A stretch of 64,000 nt of DNA, from the NCBI GenBank assembly GCA_963682055.1, contig OY821742.1:13671752-13735751 (forward strand), written 5' to 3'. Below are positions 14,001 through 24,883 of the stretch, piece by piece (within the stretch, counting starts at the first letter, position 1; the number at the start of each line of letters is the position of its first letter). A program made the translations under genes and the position numbers. Source of the stretch: Primula veris (Eukaryota > Streptophyta > Magnoliopsida > Ericales > Primulaceae). Below the pieces are notes generated by a model that saw only the letters and a list, made by a program, of their open reading frames with translations, had not been told where the DNA came from and ran no database searches.

Positions 14001-17000
14001 TGTCAACAGAACTTTTTTCATACTTAAAAATAAAATAAAATAAGGAAAGAAAACGAGAGGTGCTTTTCAACAGTTTTGGTTCAGTCTCTCAGTAATCCAG
14101 TTCTGTAAAGGGTGCATTCCCTTTTATATAGCTCTTCTTCTAATATTGTTTTTAAGTAGCAAAGAACCTTACTTAAAAATTCACGAAAATTGGAGAAACT
14201 TGTGCCAGTTCCCCAAAGACCAAGCCTAACCATATAACCCATATTGCGTGGTTCTGATGCCCCAGTTGCTGAGCAATAAATAACACGAGATTCAGGAAGC
14301 TTTGCCTGTAATGTGAAGTTATGGAACCGTAATTAGAAGCAAAAAGAACTCCATGGAAAACTATCTTGCAGTATGAAACACAGAATCTGATTTTTCCAAA
14401 CAGGTAAACCCCAAATTGGTAAATGCTAAGGAGATGTATAAATTTACCAAATTAAAAAGAGAACAAATTATAGCTAGCTACTTTAATTGATCCAGCAAGC
14501 AAGGAAGAGCAGTCATTAAAACTTTGGACACTTCAGATTGTGCAGGCTGGGGCCAGTGAAACAGGTAAATACCAGAAGGGTGCCCACAAGCAATGGAAGA
14601 CACGGAATGATTAGGTAAAGGATCAAGGATGAGAACAGATAAAGGAACAGCCAATAAAGAGAAAGAAACAAAACAGGTCAGAGATTTTCTTACACATAAC
14701 TCTATTCTAAATCAGAGTTAACAAATACAAAAAAGTGAACCTACATTTACCTACCCCACAAGTTTTTTCAATCATGAAATCCTAATTGTCGGTATAACTC
14801 GGACACAAAAAAATGTAGAGAATTCCTTTTTATTTTCTTCTTTTACTAAAAAAAAAAAAAATATAAGCTGCATGATAGAAAACATATTAAAGACAGGCAG
14901 AAATTTAGTGCCCAGAAAAACCTGGAGGCGTTTCCTTTAAAAATATATGTACCAATTAACAAGGGGATATTTTAAAGAAAGAACGTCCCGCATATCATAA
15001 TTATTTGGTAAGTTCAAATTTGACAAAAGGATCCACAGTTGAAGGGAAGCCCATGTACAAATGGTACAAAAAAAGACCAGGCAAATGGTAGATGCGTGTT
15101 TACAACTTAAGCGAAAATTAAGAGTCAACTGAGTTCAGAAAGTAGGGTAAAAAAACACTGTTTTAAATTTGATAATGATTCATTACCTATAAAAATGACG
15201 ATGATTCAACCATAGAATTAACATATATCAAGAATTCAGTCAAGAAAAGAACCTGAATTTCCAGAACAGCTTCACCTGTCCGAGTTGGTTGACTTCCAGC
15301 TTCAGGTACCAAATTTTTGGCTTTATGGCACTAGAAATGCAGCATAATATCTGTGTCGTTAAGGTAAAAGAAGAAAGGCCACTCTGGGAGAGTTCTAGCA
15401 AATGGCATTTTATTTGTTTTAAGAATTTACCTCGTCAAATATGAGAAGGCCATCATAGCCTGCCCCACACCACTGCACAAGTTGCTGTAAACGAGTACGG
15501 CCTCTTTCTGAAGAGGCTATAAGGCTATTGTATGTCAGAAAAATAACTCCCTCTTTAATCCCAACAGATCTTGAATCAAGCTTCGAATATGTCAGCTTGT
15601 TCAATGCATGAACTGCAGACAGAAACAAACTACAACTAAGTAATTCCGTCAATGTCAAACCAAGGTAAGGTGCGCAGAGACAAAAGAAGTGTTGAAGCCC
15701 GTCCATTCCCCACTAAAAGGCCTAATAGTAGGGAATGAGAGGAGCATATATTAATACTTGGCTATAATAATGCTTAAGCGATGTGGGACAATTCCAACAG
15801 TAAGCAATGAATAGTTCATGTATATCTCACTATCTGACAACGACTTAATTCTTCATGTTAATAGACTTGTATCAAATAAATCTTTGCTCGAAACCATTTT
15901 CCTGACCATACCTGAATTGAAGTTTTTGAGCATGCCAGTGATTTCAATAAACCGTTATATACATTTAAAATGTTTTGCATGCATAAAAGAATAGCAGTAT
16001 GAATTTAAACAGTAGTTAACCACAAGCACATCAAAGTATCTCACATAGTGATACATATTGTCAAGGCAAGTACCACTATCAATCCGCAAGCATAACAGGA
16101 ACAAGAGAATTTTATGACTGATTTTATTAAATAGACTCCGTCATTTGTGGCGTATTTTTGTAGCCAAATAACTGCCATCCCATTTTTTAACTTGGTCACG
16201 GTGAGACTTCAACCCACATTTACCTACACTAGAACCATTTAAGTCTAACGATACCATATTGTTAGCCAGGCAGGTTAAATAGATAATTAAATTCAATACA
16301 TATGTATAGCTTATAAAATAGAGGAGAGTCAAGAGAATAAGGCAATCTCGCTGTTCAATGTATAAGCGTAGGACATATGCTACATTCGATTAAATCGGAC
16401 ATAAAATGTCATCTTCGAAAATATATAATCATTTTTACCTTCAACGCATCCCGCACCAGCATCATCCAAGTCTCTTCTAGCATCAAACTTCAAATCCGAA
16501 CCTATAGAAATCCACCTGTGCATGAGAATTAATAAGAGAACATACGACCATAAGAAATCCAGAGACCAAAAAACCAAATCAAAGATGTGAAAAAAATTCT
16601 GCAAGCAAAAAACTCCAATGACCAGAGTATTACAATGCTTTTCTCCTCCCAAGGTGCCAATTCTCCCAAATAAGCCCTGCAATTGTTCTTCCTTTGCCTA
16701 CACCAGCACCATCTCCAACAAAAAAACCAGCCCGAACGCCGCTCTCAAGGTGCTGAAGGTGTCTCTGTCATACAAATAATTTGTTAATGTATGAATACTG
16801 AACAACACAGAAGTGGGAAGTACCAAGTTAGTTTTTAAACTCACCTGACAAGCATAAATCAATGTCTCAATCTGCAAACATGACAATACTTTTGAACTTT
16901 CCAGTTCATCCTTGATTTCAAGATCATATGTTGGTTCAGGTGGTTGCACCGCTGATAAACAAGATGTCTCTACCACGGGATCTGGATGAGGAGGACCAAT

Positions 17001-20000
17001 AGATATTTTAGGAGGGCGCTGCAGAAATTTTAAATTGCGGAAATAAGGCTCGTCAGGTGCATATCATGAGTGCATTCAAAATCTAACAGATTATAGAAAC
17101 AGGACGCTTACATAGTCTGTAAATGTTTCTCCCGCAACTCCACCTTCATCTTCTTCACGTTCTACTTCAACAGCTACCTGAAAATTTACTCGTTAATATA
17201 AATCAAGTATAAAATGTTCTTGATGCTTTCGGTTATTTGATCATTGTTAGTGATAAAGCATAGACTTTGGTCGGTTAAATCGTGCTTCTCAACAATAGTT
17301 ATTTAAGGGATTAAAGATGACAATATAGACGAGCAGATGTATTGTATTGATTATTAAACAGTTTATCGATTACAGATCACTCTGGTTACAATATAATCTC
17401 CTCCGTCTAATGTTCGGTATAATATATGTCTTCTTCTTCGGTATTAGTCTTCGGGTTTTGACTTGACCTTACATGCACGTGTATTTTCTAGTGAGATAAG
17501 CTCTAAAAAGTCTCTGTACTTATATGCCTTTTCTGCTGGAAAAATCAGATCATCTATTGTACTGCTATTTGACTTTATTTATAGGGCTACGTGCACCGCA
17601 GAATGTTGACATGTGGCGTTTTCATCTGTTGATCATGGGCTTTTAGTTTAGTGGGCTTCTATCATTTGGAGCCAGTCCAATGGGTCCTTGTCTTTCCTCT
17701 TTTATGAAGGAAAAGACCATTATAGCCTTATGCTAAGTATGTTACCCATATCTGGATACCCGCTTTAATTATATGGGTCGGGTCATTGCCGAATACCCTT
17801 ATCAGGTATTATTTTCATGTCGTATCAGTTAGCTTAACAATCTTGTAATAGATTAAAGTTGCTCGACAATGAATACTCACTTAGGTCCACCTATGGGCCT
17901 CTGGTTACTTCATTCTGTTAGTTAGACAATAATAACAAGAACAGGAACTTCATATTAAAAATAAAATACTATTTATAAATTTGTTAAGTTGTAAACCATC
18001 AGTTTTCATAATTCGTAAGTTATTACAGACTATAAATAACTATCTTTAACACGCCCAAACACATGCAATTTCACTTGATGACCCAGCTAAAAGTTGCAAC
18101 ATTTTTTTGAATGTTAGGCAGCATGGAGGGTGAAACTGAAAGCCTCTGCTTGCTCTAAAACGTATTACTACTATATTAGACTGCAAACTTCCTTCTCATC
18201 TATAGACTAAGCTGCTAGAGAGCCAATAATATTTCCTCTCCTTAGCATAATGAATGAAAACATCACAAAAGATGAAAGAGGGTAAAACAAAAAAAAGATA
18301 CACTTTGATTAGCATTAGACAAGCCACACGAAACAGATTGTTCCGTCCTATTTAGCAAATCAAACATTTAACCAATTACCTATACTTTACATAATCACAT
18401 GAACAGTTATTACATATAGATTTACGTTTGCCGAACTAACTAGTCAAATAAGCTATCCTACCATATTTTCACCAACCCAATTATAAGTTTCACTTCTACT
18501 AGCAAAACAACAACAATCAAAGTTGCTTATCAGAAAAGAACAGCCACTAGAACATCTTGTCCAACTCCCCCACCAACATAGTCCATCGACAAGTCAACAC
18601 TAGACAAATACTACAAATAGGAACAGGATTATGCCATTTGCATCAGCTGTATGGCAAGACACCAAGCATTGATTTCATTTCTTTATCCCTACTAACATAT
18701 TCCGCAGAAAGGAAAAACAAAAGGAAGAGGCATAGGCGAATCTAACTTATGGCAAGAGTAGGCACTTGCCCACCCTTAGTTTTCCAAAATGTGAAATTAC
18801 AAATTTACCCAAATACTATTTTAAAAGGACAAATCATATTCAAGTTACATGGACTAAATCATCCCTTAACTAGTTATATCCTTTTCTTTGATTTTTTTTT
18901 ATTTCTTAATTAATCGGGGGCATGCATGTTATTTGAGTTTTTTTTTTTTTATGTAGAAATAATGTTATTGCAAAAGATCTTCGTAATGTTGAATGTTGCT
19001 TTATTAAGTTGCATATGTGATGTTGTTTGCGGGAAAAAATATAAAAAACAACGGACTAACCTAATTTTCATATACACGCCTACAAAAAAATAAAATAATT
19101 AGACCTATAGTATGAGAAGTCTAATCTTCGAAAAATGCCATGAAGATTCTCCTATTTAAGTCTTTGCCCCCCTTACTAAAAATCCTGGATTCGCCACTGG
19201 AACAGGTAGTTGAGGCAAACCTGTTGTAACATTCTTATTAATGTGATACTATATAATGCACATATAGACCCTGATTCTGGCTGGTCAAATCCATGAAATT
19301 TGTCTGTCGATAACCACCTAGATTCTAAGCTTCTTGATCAATTCTGTCTACTTCAAAATTTTAAAAAAATGGACTCATTTTGAAGCTATAATTAGATGAG
19401 CTTCAACGACATGTTTTTCCACAGTGGACACTTAAAGTGGAAAAAGGAAGTAATTTCTAAACCTATCATTTTCCAATTAAATTAGGGTTCCGAAACCAAA
19501 ATTTTACATCCCAAAGTGGACCGTTTTTCCATAGTGGACACTTAAATTAGAACCCAGGGAGTAATTTCTAAGCCTATCATTTTCCAGTTATATTAGGGCT
19601 CCAAAACCAGCTTACTCAAATAACAATAAATATACACATACAACTACATAATCCATACACACACACAAACACACACACACACACACACACAGTGTAGTAA
19701 TTTTCTAAGCCTATCATTCTCCTATTATAATTTCTAATTCACAAAAACACACTGACACACATAGTGTAGAAATTTGGAAGCCTATCATTCTCCTATTATA
19801 ATTTCTAATGCAATTATAAAACACACACACATAGTGTAGTAATTTTCTAAGCCTATCATTCTCCTATTATAATTTCCAATCAACATACGTTATACTATTA
19901 TTATAAGCAAATCCAAGAATTGGGTGAGGATGCCAAATTTTACCAACAGTTTTCCAAAAATACCCTCACTCTATTTTAATAATTACCAATGTACCATAAC

Positions 20001-21698
20001 TTAATTAACAATGTGTCCTCAATCTATTTTCTTAATTATCGATGTAACCTAATTTAATTAACAATTCGTTTTAACCCGCATAATTTCAATTAAAGATACT
20101 TAATGCGAATATTGTGTTCACAGTAAAACACGTGACAAGTTAATGTCGTTACGCATCGCGTGGTCTACCGTTACTAGTATATATATATATATATAATGAC
20201 GGTCAGGATGGTGACCAACGGAGTAATTTCCAAAACCAAAATTTTGCATCCCAAAATGGACCAATTTTCCATAGTGGACACTTAAATTAAAACCCCGGGA
20301 GTAAATTCTAAGCCTATCATTTTCCAATTACAGTATATTAGGGATCCAAACCCAGCTTACTCAATATACAATAAATACACACACGCATGCACACACACAT
20401 AATGACAGGGACTGAACCTCACTAATTTCCTCGGGCGGCGAAGGAGGAGGCGCAGGCAAGGCAGGTAACTGCTTAACAAGCTTCTACATAATCCACACAC
20501 ATGCATATATATATATATATATATACGCAAAAAAAAACACAATCTCCTATTATAATTTCTAAGCCTATCATTCTCCTATTACAATATCTAATCCATAAAA
20601 CACACACAGATAGTGTAGTCAGTTTCTAAGCCTATCATTCTCCTATTAAAATATCTAATCCATATTTACACACACATATATATATAGATAGAAACATGTA
20701 GTGACAGGGAGTGAAGCAAACCTCGTTAACTTCCTCCGGCGACGGCCCCAGGCATAGTAAATTTCTCATTCTCCTAAATCCTAATATAATTTCTAATCAA
20801 CTTACACACACACACACATACATCTATATACACACACAAAGTGTAGTCGGTAGTAATTTCCTAAGCCTGTCATTCTCCTATTACAATTTCTACTCCACAC
20901 ACACACACACACACACACGTATATATACACACACATGCTGTTGTAGTTTCTCATTCTCCTATTATAATTTCTAATCAACACACACACACACATATATACA
21001 TGCACGGTGTGGTAAGTTTCTAAGCCTAGTACCATTCTCCAATTATAATGTAAATATACACACATGCTAAGTGAAGCAATTTCTAAGCTTATCATTCTCC
21101 TATTATAATTTCTACTTCACACGCACATTGCACATTGCACATTGCACATTGCGCATACACATAGTGTAGTTCTCCTATTATAATTTCTAAGCCTATCACT
21201 CTCCTATTATAATTTCTAATCGCCAAACCCACACACATTTACACACTTATATATAGAATTAAATTAAGAATAGGAAGTGAAGCAAACCTCGTTAATCTCC
21301 TCGGGCGGAGGCACAGCAGGACCCCCAGGAGGAATCTGCTTAACCAGCTTCGAGACGTCCACCGCAAGCTCCACGCCACACTGGGGACACGAGAACCTTC
21401 CCAACCCGTGCGGCACATTCAGCACTGCCTTACACCTCGCACACGGAAGCTGCACCTTCGTCGGATCTATCCCCTGTGCCGGCAACGTCCTCGCTGGAGC
21501 CAAAGGCGGAGTCGTCCTTGTCGTTGTCATTGGAGGAGGAGGAGGGAGACGGAGAAGTTCGGGAGGGAGCATCTGGGGGAGTAGGCAGGAGGGGCAGACA
21601 AACTCGGTGACGCCGGTGGAGACGGTGAGTATGGTACGGCAACCGGCGCACCGGACCTGAGGACCAGGAGGAGGAGGATTTGAGTGGGGGGTTGACAT
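2050..21698 (-). CDS. FGT1: FORGETTER1 / Strawberry-notch-type SF2 helicase with PHD finger, 32 coding exons
   Basis: This is a nuclear chromatin regulator. Arabidopsis FGT1 keeps nucleosomes open at heat-memory genes together with remodelers. Exons in coding order: 21698-21288, 17177-17112, 17018-16845, 16764-16634, 16515-16439, 15612-15431, 15330-15253, 14305-14173, 13924-13864, 13778-13697, 12929-12801, 12689-12546, 12176-12077, 11984-11850, 11496-11426, 9784-9612, 9186-9093, 8947-8850, 8773-8638, 8535-8429, 7700-7605, 7498-7411, 7331-7211, 5853-5742, 5653-5530, 5453-5376, 5268-5150, 4468-4415, 4253-4151, 2922-2794, 2528-2417, 2081-2050. The total of 3,750 nt divides by three (1,249 residues; about 1,300 in Arabidopsis from memory). 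It shows two LSD1-type zinc ribbons (residues about 17-38 and 86-107), Walker [12 protein letters not shown] (about 234), DECH split by an intron (about 346-349), a PHD finger (about 651-705), and motif [13 protein letters not shown] (about 842). The start is the ATG at 21698-21696. Borders are by eye. Confidence 0.93.
3269..3720. mobile_element. Degenerate Emigrant/pogo-like MITE in an FGT1 intron
   Basis: The left side reads AATCTCTATAAATTAATAATG followed by a GGGAC box and TATTTTATTAATT. Near 3690-3700 a GATGGGACC box lies in inverted sense beside AATTATCAATTTATGATATT. The CTCTATAAATTAATA end matches the Emigrant/Lemi1 pogo family as I remember it, and a second copy lies at 48100. The boundaries are approximate and the right end is decayed. 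It sits in the intron between FGT1 exons 29 and 30. Confidence 0.45.
6071..6568. mobile_element. Non-autonomous hAT element with perfect 8-bp target duplication, in an FGT1 intron
   Basis: The direct repeat GTATGAGG occurs at 6063-6070 and again at 6569-6576, exactly flanking this 498-bp segment. The ends are inverted: the left begins CTCTGTTTTAAAATTCGCG, and the right, read on the other strand, begins CAGTGTTTTAAATAGCG. An 8-bp duplication with TIRs of this form is characteristic of hAT elements. The subterminal parts are full of short GCGCT/AGCGC palindromes, as in hAT ends that bind transposase. There is no ORF. A tRNA-like stretch and poly(T) lie in the middle. Confidence 0.85.
6296..6364 (+). 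other. tRNA-like (Pol III promoter-like) segment inside the hAT element
   Basis: The segment contains AAATGGTTAAGACTG, which resembles an A box. It ends in CTGGGTTCGAAACTCACCA, a good B box (GGTTCGAAACT), and is followed by T-rich sequence. This layout fits a tRNA-derived SINE head or a captured tRNA fragment rather than a functional tRNA gene. I could not fold a full cloverleaf by eye. Confidence 0.45.
9612..11496 (-). other. FGT1: FGT1 exons 15-16: PHD finger split by a 1.6-kb intron
   Basis: Exon 15 (11496-11426) supplies the first Cys pair in ICAVCNSEE. Exon 16 (9784-9612) supplies CSCC, then H-x2-C (HSAC) and the last pair CHKC. All eight C4HC3 zinc ligands of a PHD finger are present. 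An acidic Ser/Glu/Asp stretch precedes the finger. The intron (9785-11425) is the second largest in the gene and contains a probable Stowaway-like MITE. Confidence 0.88.
10611..10940. mobile_element. Stowaway-like MITE in the FGT1 intron 15
   Basis: The left end CTCTCTCCATCCCATCTTGTT, preceded by TA, resembles the Stowaway (Tc1/mariner) terminal consensus CTCCCTCCGTCCCA. The right side ends GGGATTGAAGGGATG, a weaker inverted match. The interior is AT-rich with no ORF. The right boundary is uncertain. Confidence 0.4.
16634..16764 (-). other. FGT1: FGT1 exon 4: helicase Walker A (motif I)
   Basis: This exon encodes [24 protein letters not shown]. The GxGxGKGRT core is the nucleotide-binding loop of Strawberry-notch-type SF2 helicases. 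Its donor follows GCATT and the frame continues into WISIGSDL of exon 5. The Lys needed for phosphate binding is present, so ATP binding should be intact. Confidence 0.9.
18731..19199. mobile_element. Non-autonomous hAT-type element in FGT1 intron 1
   Basis: The left end CATAGGCGAATCTAAC and the inverted right end CAGTGGCGAATCCAGG match at 11 of the first 14 positions. The flanks GGAAGAGG (left) and GGAACAGG (right, sharing one base with the end) agree at 7 of 8 positions, as expected for an old hAT target duplication. The ends resemble those of the transposase-bearing hAT at 32193-35408 (GGCGAAGCCAGG), so that family may have supplied the transposase. No ORF is present. Confidence 0.65.
19450..20390. 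repeat. Duplicated block (about 180 bp) on both sides of a Helitron-like insertion
   Basis: The segment about 19450-19640 recurs at about 20222-20380. It includes CCAAAATTTTACATCCCAAA, TTTTCCATAGTGGACACTTA, AGCCTATCATTTTCCA and CCAGCTTACTCAA. The duplication predates or accompanied growth of the surrounding minisatellite. Non-coding. Confidence 0.75.
19890..20177 (+). mobile_element. Helitron-like non-autonomous element, copy A
   Basis: This 288-bp segment starts TTATACTATTATTATAAGC and ends TCGCGTGGTCTACCGTTACTAG followed by T. The 3' part is GC-richer, includes a short ACGC/GCGT inverted repeat and ends in CTAG, as in Helitrons (CTRR, then T). It is similar along its whole length to the segment at 51656-51946 on the other strand (291 bp). 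The 5' TC dinucleotide has become TT here. Confidence 0.6.
20418..20484 (-). pseudogene. Partial copy of the FGT1 exon 1 end, with its donor site (copy 1)
   Basis: On the minus strand this reads as a decayed copy of the last 60-70 nt of exon 1, with CTTGTTAAGCAGTTACC, CCTCCTTCGCCGCCCGAG and a GAG|GTTCAGT donor. The true exon ends CCGCCCGAGGAGATTAACGAG before GTTTGC. It lies inside intron 1, about 0.87 kb downstream of the real donor, and is probably not used. Confidence 0.7.
20722..20752 (-). pseudogene. Partial copy of the FGT1 exon 1 end, with its donor site (copy 2)
   Basis: On the minus strand the sequence GAAGTTAACGAG is followed by GTTTGCTTCACT, matching the true donor context (GAGATTAACGAG, then GTTTGCTTCACT) closely. 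Only about 30 nt of exon-like sequence remain before similarity fades. The copy lies within the minisatellite array of intron 1. Confidence 0.65.
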
Positions 21699-21768
21699 CG
21701 TCTTTCTCAATCTATATATCGCTTTTCTCTCTCTATGTATCTATGTGTGTGTGTATAGTGTGTGTGGT

Positions 21769-21800
21769 TGGGTTAGGTTAGGTTAGGTTAAGTTAGGGTC
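21769..21800 (+). repeat. TTAGG microsatellite in the FGT1 leader/promoter
   Basis: The sequence GGGTTAGGTTAGGTTAGGTT, then AAGTTAGGGTC, lies 70-100 bp upstream of the FGT1 ATG. On the gene's own strand this gives CCTAACC repeats, similar to telo-box-like elements found in plant promoters, but it is not the plant telomere repeat TTTAGGG. (GT)n and CT-rich tracts lie beside it. Confidence 0.6.
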
Positions 21801-24227
21801 GTGGGGAGAGGGGTTACGGGGGGGTGGGGTGGGGTGTGGGTGTAGTGGGTCTTTAGACACCAGCTTTGCACATTGCTTACTTTACTTGTTTGTCTATTTA
21901 CTGTAGTGACATACTAATTAATTTTATATTATTTATATAAAAATATAAAAAATAAACGTAGTTATATATAAATACGTGGATAATATATAAAAAAACATAT
22001 TTTAATATTTAAAAGAATGTTTTGTTGTTAATGAGGGATAAACAGTTGGGTCAATGACCAAAATATACAAGGGCATAAATTAATATAAATGTGAGTATGT
22101 TAGTAATTTTTCCTAAATTAGTTTTATTAGTTTTTACTTTTTATATTTTTATGTGAGTATGTTATTATTGTAATTAATATAAATTTGTATGAATATTTTT
22201 GAAAAAAAATGGCAAAATTTGACAGCATCAAAACTCTTGGATTGGCTTATAATAATAGTAATAGATGTATAGATAACTCGAAAAATAAAATACTCCATCA
22301 CAATATTAGATAATTCGAGTTAAAATAGATAACACGATAGTATATTGGTATATTGGTATTATAATTTGTCCACAATAGTTTATTAGTATTAGGATTCGAT
22401 GTTTTCATCTTTATTAGTGTTGTCTTTCGTTATTTTGGAGTCCCATATGCAATTCGAAAAATAGACACTAGTTTTTTTTTTTCTCATGGCAAGTAGGACC
22501 GCAAACAAGCGATTTAAGCTTTAATCATCCAAGTCAGACTCAAATGCAACTTGAAAAGCTTGGTCTAAAGTATTTAGTAAAGACCGACTGCATCAGTTTC
22601 TTTATATTTTTTCCTAAATATAAGGTGATTTTACAAACCATTCATTTAACTTGGTACAATTTCCAGAGCTATCAAATTACTTATTTAACTAACTAATACA
22701 TATTTTAACATTCTTCTATTATTTTTTTCTCACTCCAAAATAGTTTTGTTTACCTAACAACTAACGCTTTTCAAATATTTGTTTTCATGTATACTAATAC
22801 TACTAATGCACTGTTGTTTTACGACACTGTTGCACAATCAAATGACCATCATCAGTTAAAAAATTAATAATAAGCTAAGCATGAAATATGCAGTTTAAAT
22901 TTTCACCCACACAAGCTTTATATCTAAGTCTCATATAATTCTCATCTAGAAACTCAAAGGTTCACTCTTTTAAACCGTGCCACTAAACTTATAATAAAAC
23001 TAAAGTAAAAAAAAAAAATGTGACCTTCAAAGTTACAACACGATAAAATCCCTAATGCAAAACACTCATTTTTCTTTTAGTATTTTTTTCATCTTCAATG
23101 GCTCATATTCTTGTCTAGAAGCTTAACGGTTAAAATGTTAAAACTATACAACCAATAAAAAAGTGATAGTATTTTAATTATACATTAACCTTGTACTTAT
23201 ATATACATGGTAAGTTGATGATAAAGTTAAATATAAGGGATCAACCACTCATACAAGAGCAAATTTTGGGAATTGGATACATCCTTAAAACTAAAACTAA
23301 AGGAAATAGGTGTTATAAACTGACATATATGCTGAGTAGTTGCTCAGCGTTCTTCCTAAAATAATTATTGTGTACTCTCTGAAATTTCTTTTAGCTTTGA
23401 TTAAGTCCCCTAACTGTCAGTTTATGTTAACTTTCTGCCTTTGATTTTTTTTAAACTTTCAAACATTCACTGTAACGACTTTTTAAAAAAAAAAATTGGC
23501 AATAAAGTTTTAAAAACTTCAAACAAACCTTAAAACGCATAAATAAGGGTTAGCTTGACTTTTTAAAATTACATCTAATGTCATAACGGCTAGTTTTTAA
23601 TTAATTTAAGCTCACTCTTATATTTAGAAACTTAAATTTTTACGTCAAGTACTCCTTATATAAGCGCACACCTATTTTCATTATAAACATGCAACTTCTT
23701 ACCTTAATTTCCTCAATCATTCAGTTCACTTACTCTTTAAATATGACAAACTCCACTGACAATTTTAGAAATTCATAATAACACATAAATTTCAATAATT
23801 ACCAAATTTACCTCGAAGATGCTTTGACTTTTATAAATTTGTCGCAATATGTTGATAGCCTTGATTTCTACTCAACCATAATCTCCTCAACACTTTCTCG
23901 GCCTTCAAAATTGAATAAAAAAATAATCCACCAAACCCTCTCGAAAACTATTGACTGAAATGAAGATGTGCGTATTTGCAAGTCTTATATTTCCACATGT
24001 ACGATTTTAGGAATGAACAAACACAAGGGTTGGGGCGAGTTTATAAAAAGTGCCACCATAATTCATAATTTACGGGACGGTTGGTTTTGTAGTCGTAGCT
24101 CCGAGAATACTCGCCACTATTTTAGTGGCAAAAGTGCTCGCCTAAACCAATTCCAATACTTAGTCGTGTACAGTACTTAATCATTTACCTAGAAGAAACC
24201 AAACTATACATAAAATGACATGTGGAC
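21801..24227. other. Intergenic, no gene seen
   Basis: This is AT-rich sequence upstream of FGT1. Apart from a GT/GC-rich leader to about 21850 and the Helitron 5' fragment near 22195-22265, I see no coding segment, RNA gene or clear element. Short open frames here have no recognisable protein features. Confidence 0.6.
22195..22265 (-). mobile_element. Helitron-like element, 5' fragment (copy C)
   Basis: Read on the minus strand it begins TCTATTACTATTATTATAAG, preceded by A, and continues CCAATCCAAGAG and TCAAATTTTGCCA. This matches the 5' parts of copies A (19890) and B (51946). The A|TC start fits Helitron insertion between A and T. I could not find the 3' hairpin and CTAG end, so the element is probably longer but decayed, or truncated. 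Confidence 0.5.
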
Positions 24228-24883
24228 TAGGGGTGAGCAATAATCGGTTCGGTTCGGTTTTGGCAAAAACATGAGCCAAACCATTTAAAGCAATCGGTTT
24301 GATTCGGTTCGGTTTGGTTCGGCTTGTTTCGGTTGGTTTGTGACATAATGAATGAAAACATGTAATTTTGAAAATAAAACGTTTTTCACATACAATAACC
24401 ATACAAAAATTAACATATATAAGTCACATTATGTAAATTTTTTACAAATATCAAAATTTAAAACTGATTGCTCCACATATTCAATTGTCAAAGAATAATT
24501 TTCAAATTACTAATTATAACACTTATTTTTTCACATGTTCATATTCATAATCTACATTATTTGTGTAAAGATAATCAACAAATGTGTAGATTGTGATTGT
24601 ACGTTTTGCCTCATTATTACAATTTTATGTTAATAATAGAGATTTAACTCGATATAATTTTCTATAATAGTTTATAACTATATTTGTAAATTATATTTAA
24701 GATATATAAAAATATTTATATATATATAAGTAATTGGTTCTGTTCGGCTTGTTTCGGTTTTGAAACCACCGAAATCGCAATTTGAACTAATTAAATCGGT
24801 TTTTGAATTTTTAAGTCAAAACAAACCAATAGCTAATCGGTTTGGTTCGGTTTGTGATTGCTTCGGTTTTTACTCCCACCCTA
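24228..24883. mobile_element. Non-autonomous hAT-like element with CGGTT-rich ends
   Basis: The left end is TAGGGGTGAGCAATAATCGG followed by repeats of TTCGGTTCGG. The inverted right end is TAGGGTGGGAGTAAAAACC followed by GAAGCAATC and CCGAACC repeats. TAGGGGTG ends with CGGTTCGGTT arrays are typical of a plant hAT MITE group. The 656-bp interior is AT-rich without an ORF. I could not define a clean target duplication. Confidence 0.6.

Larger units (their letters stand above)
19690..21240. repeat. CA-rich minisatellite array with a recurring 50-bp core
   Basis: A core close to AGTGTAGTAATTTTCTAAGC plus CTATCATTCTCCTATTATAA and TTTCTAAT recurs about ten times with variations. The cores alternate with (CA)n and (TA)n tracts. 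Clear copies start near 19691, 19763, 19832, 20552, 20610, 20838, 21064 and 21165. The array interrupts nothing coding, but it includes copies of the FGT1 exon 1 donor region. Confidence 0.8.
17178..21287 (-). other. FGT1: FGT1 intron 1 (4.1 kb), repeat-built
   Basis: This intron separates the zinc-ribbon exon from exon 2. From the right it contains a CA-rich minisatellite array (about 19690-21240), a Helitron-like element, a hAT-type element (18731-19199) and roughly 1.5 kb of ordinary AT-rich sequence (17178-18730). The part at 17260-17860 is less AT-rich and could be an old LTR, but I could not find its ends. The donor is GAG|GTTTGC. Confidence 0.8.

Noticed and set aside
17260..17860. Less AT-rich part of FGT1 intron 1 resembling an LTR
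   Set aside because: I could not find TG...CA ends, a target duplication or a second copy.
21277..21660. 127-codon plus-strand frame opposite FGT1 exon 1
   Set aside because: It is the antisense shadow of the conserved zinc-ribbon exon; the minus strand carries the CxxC motifs.
21769..21800. Interstitial telomere
   Set aside because: The repeat is TTAGG, not the plant TTTAGGG, and has only about four units.
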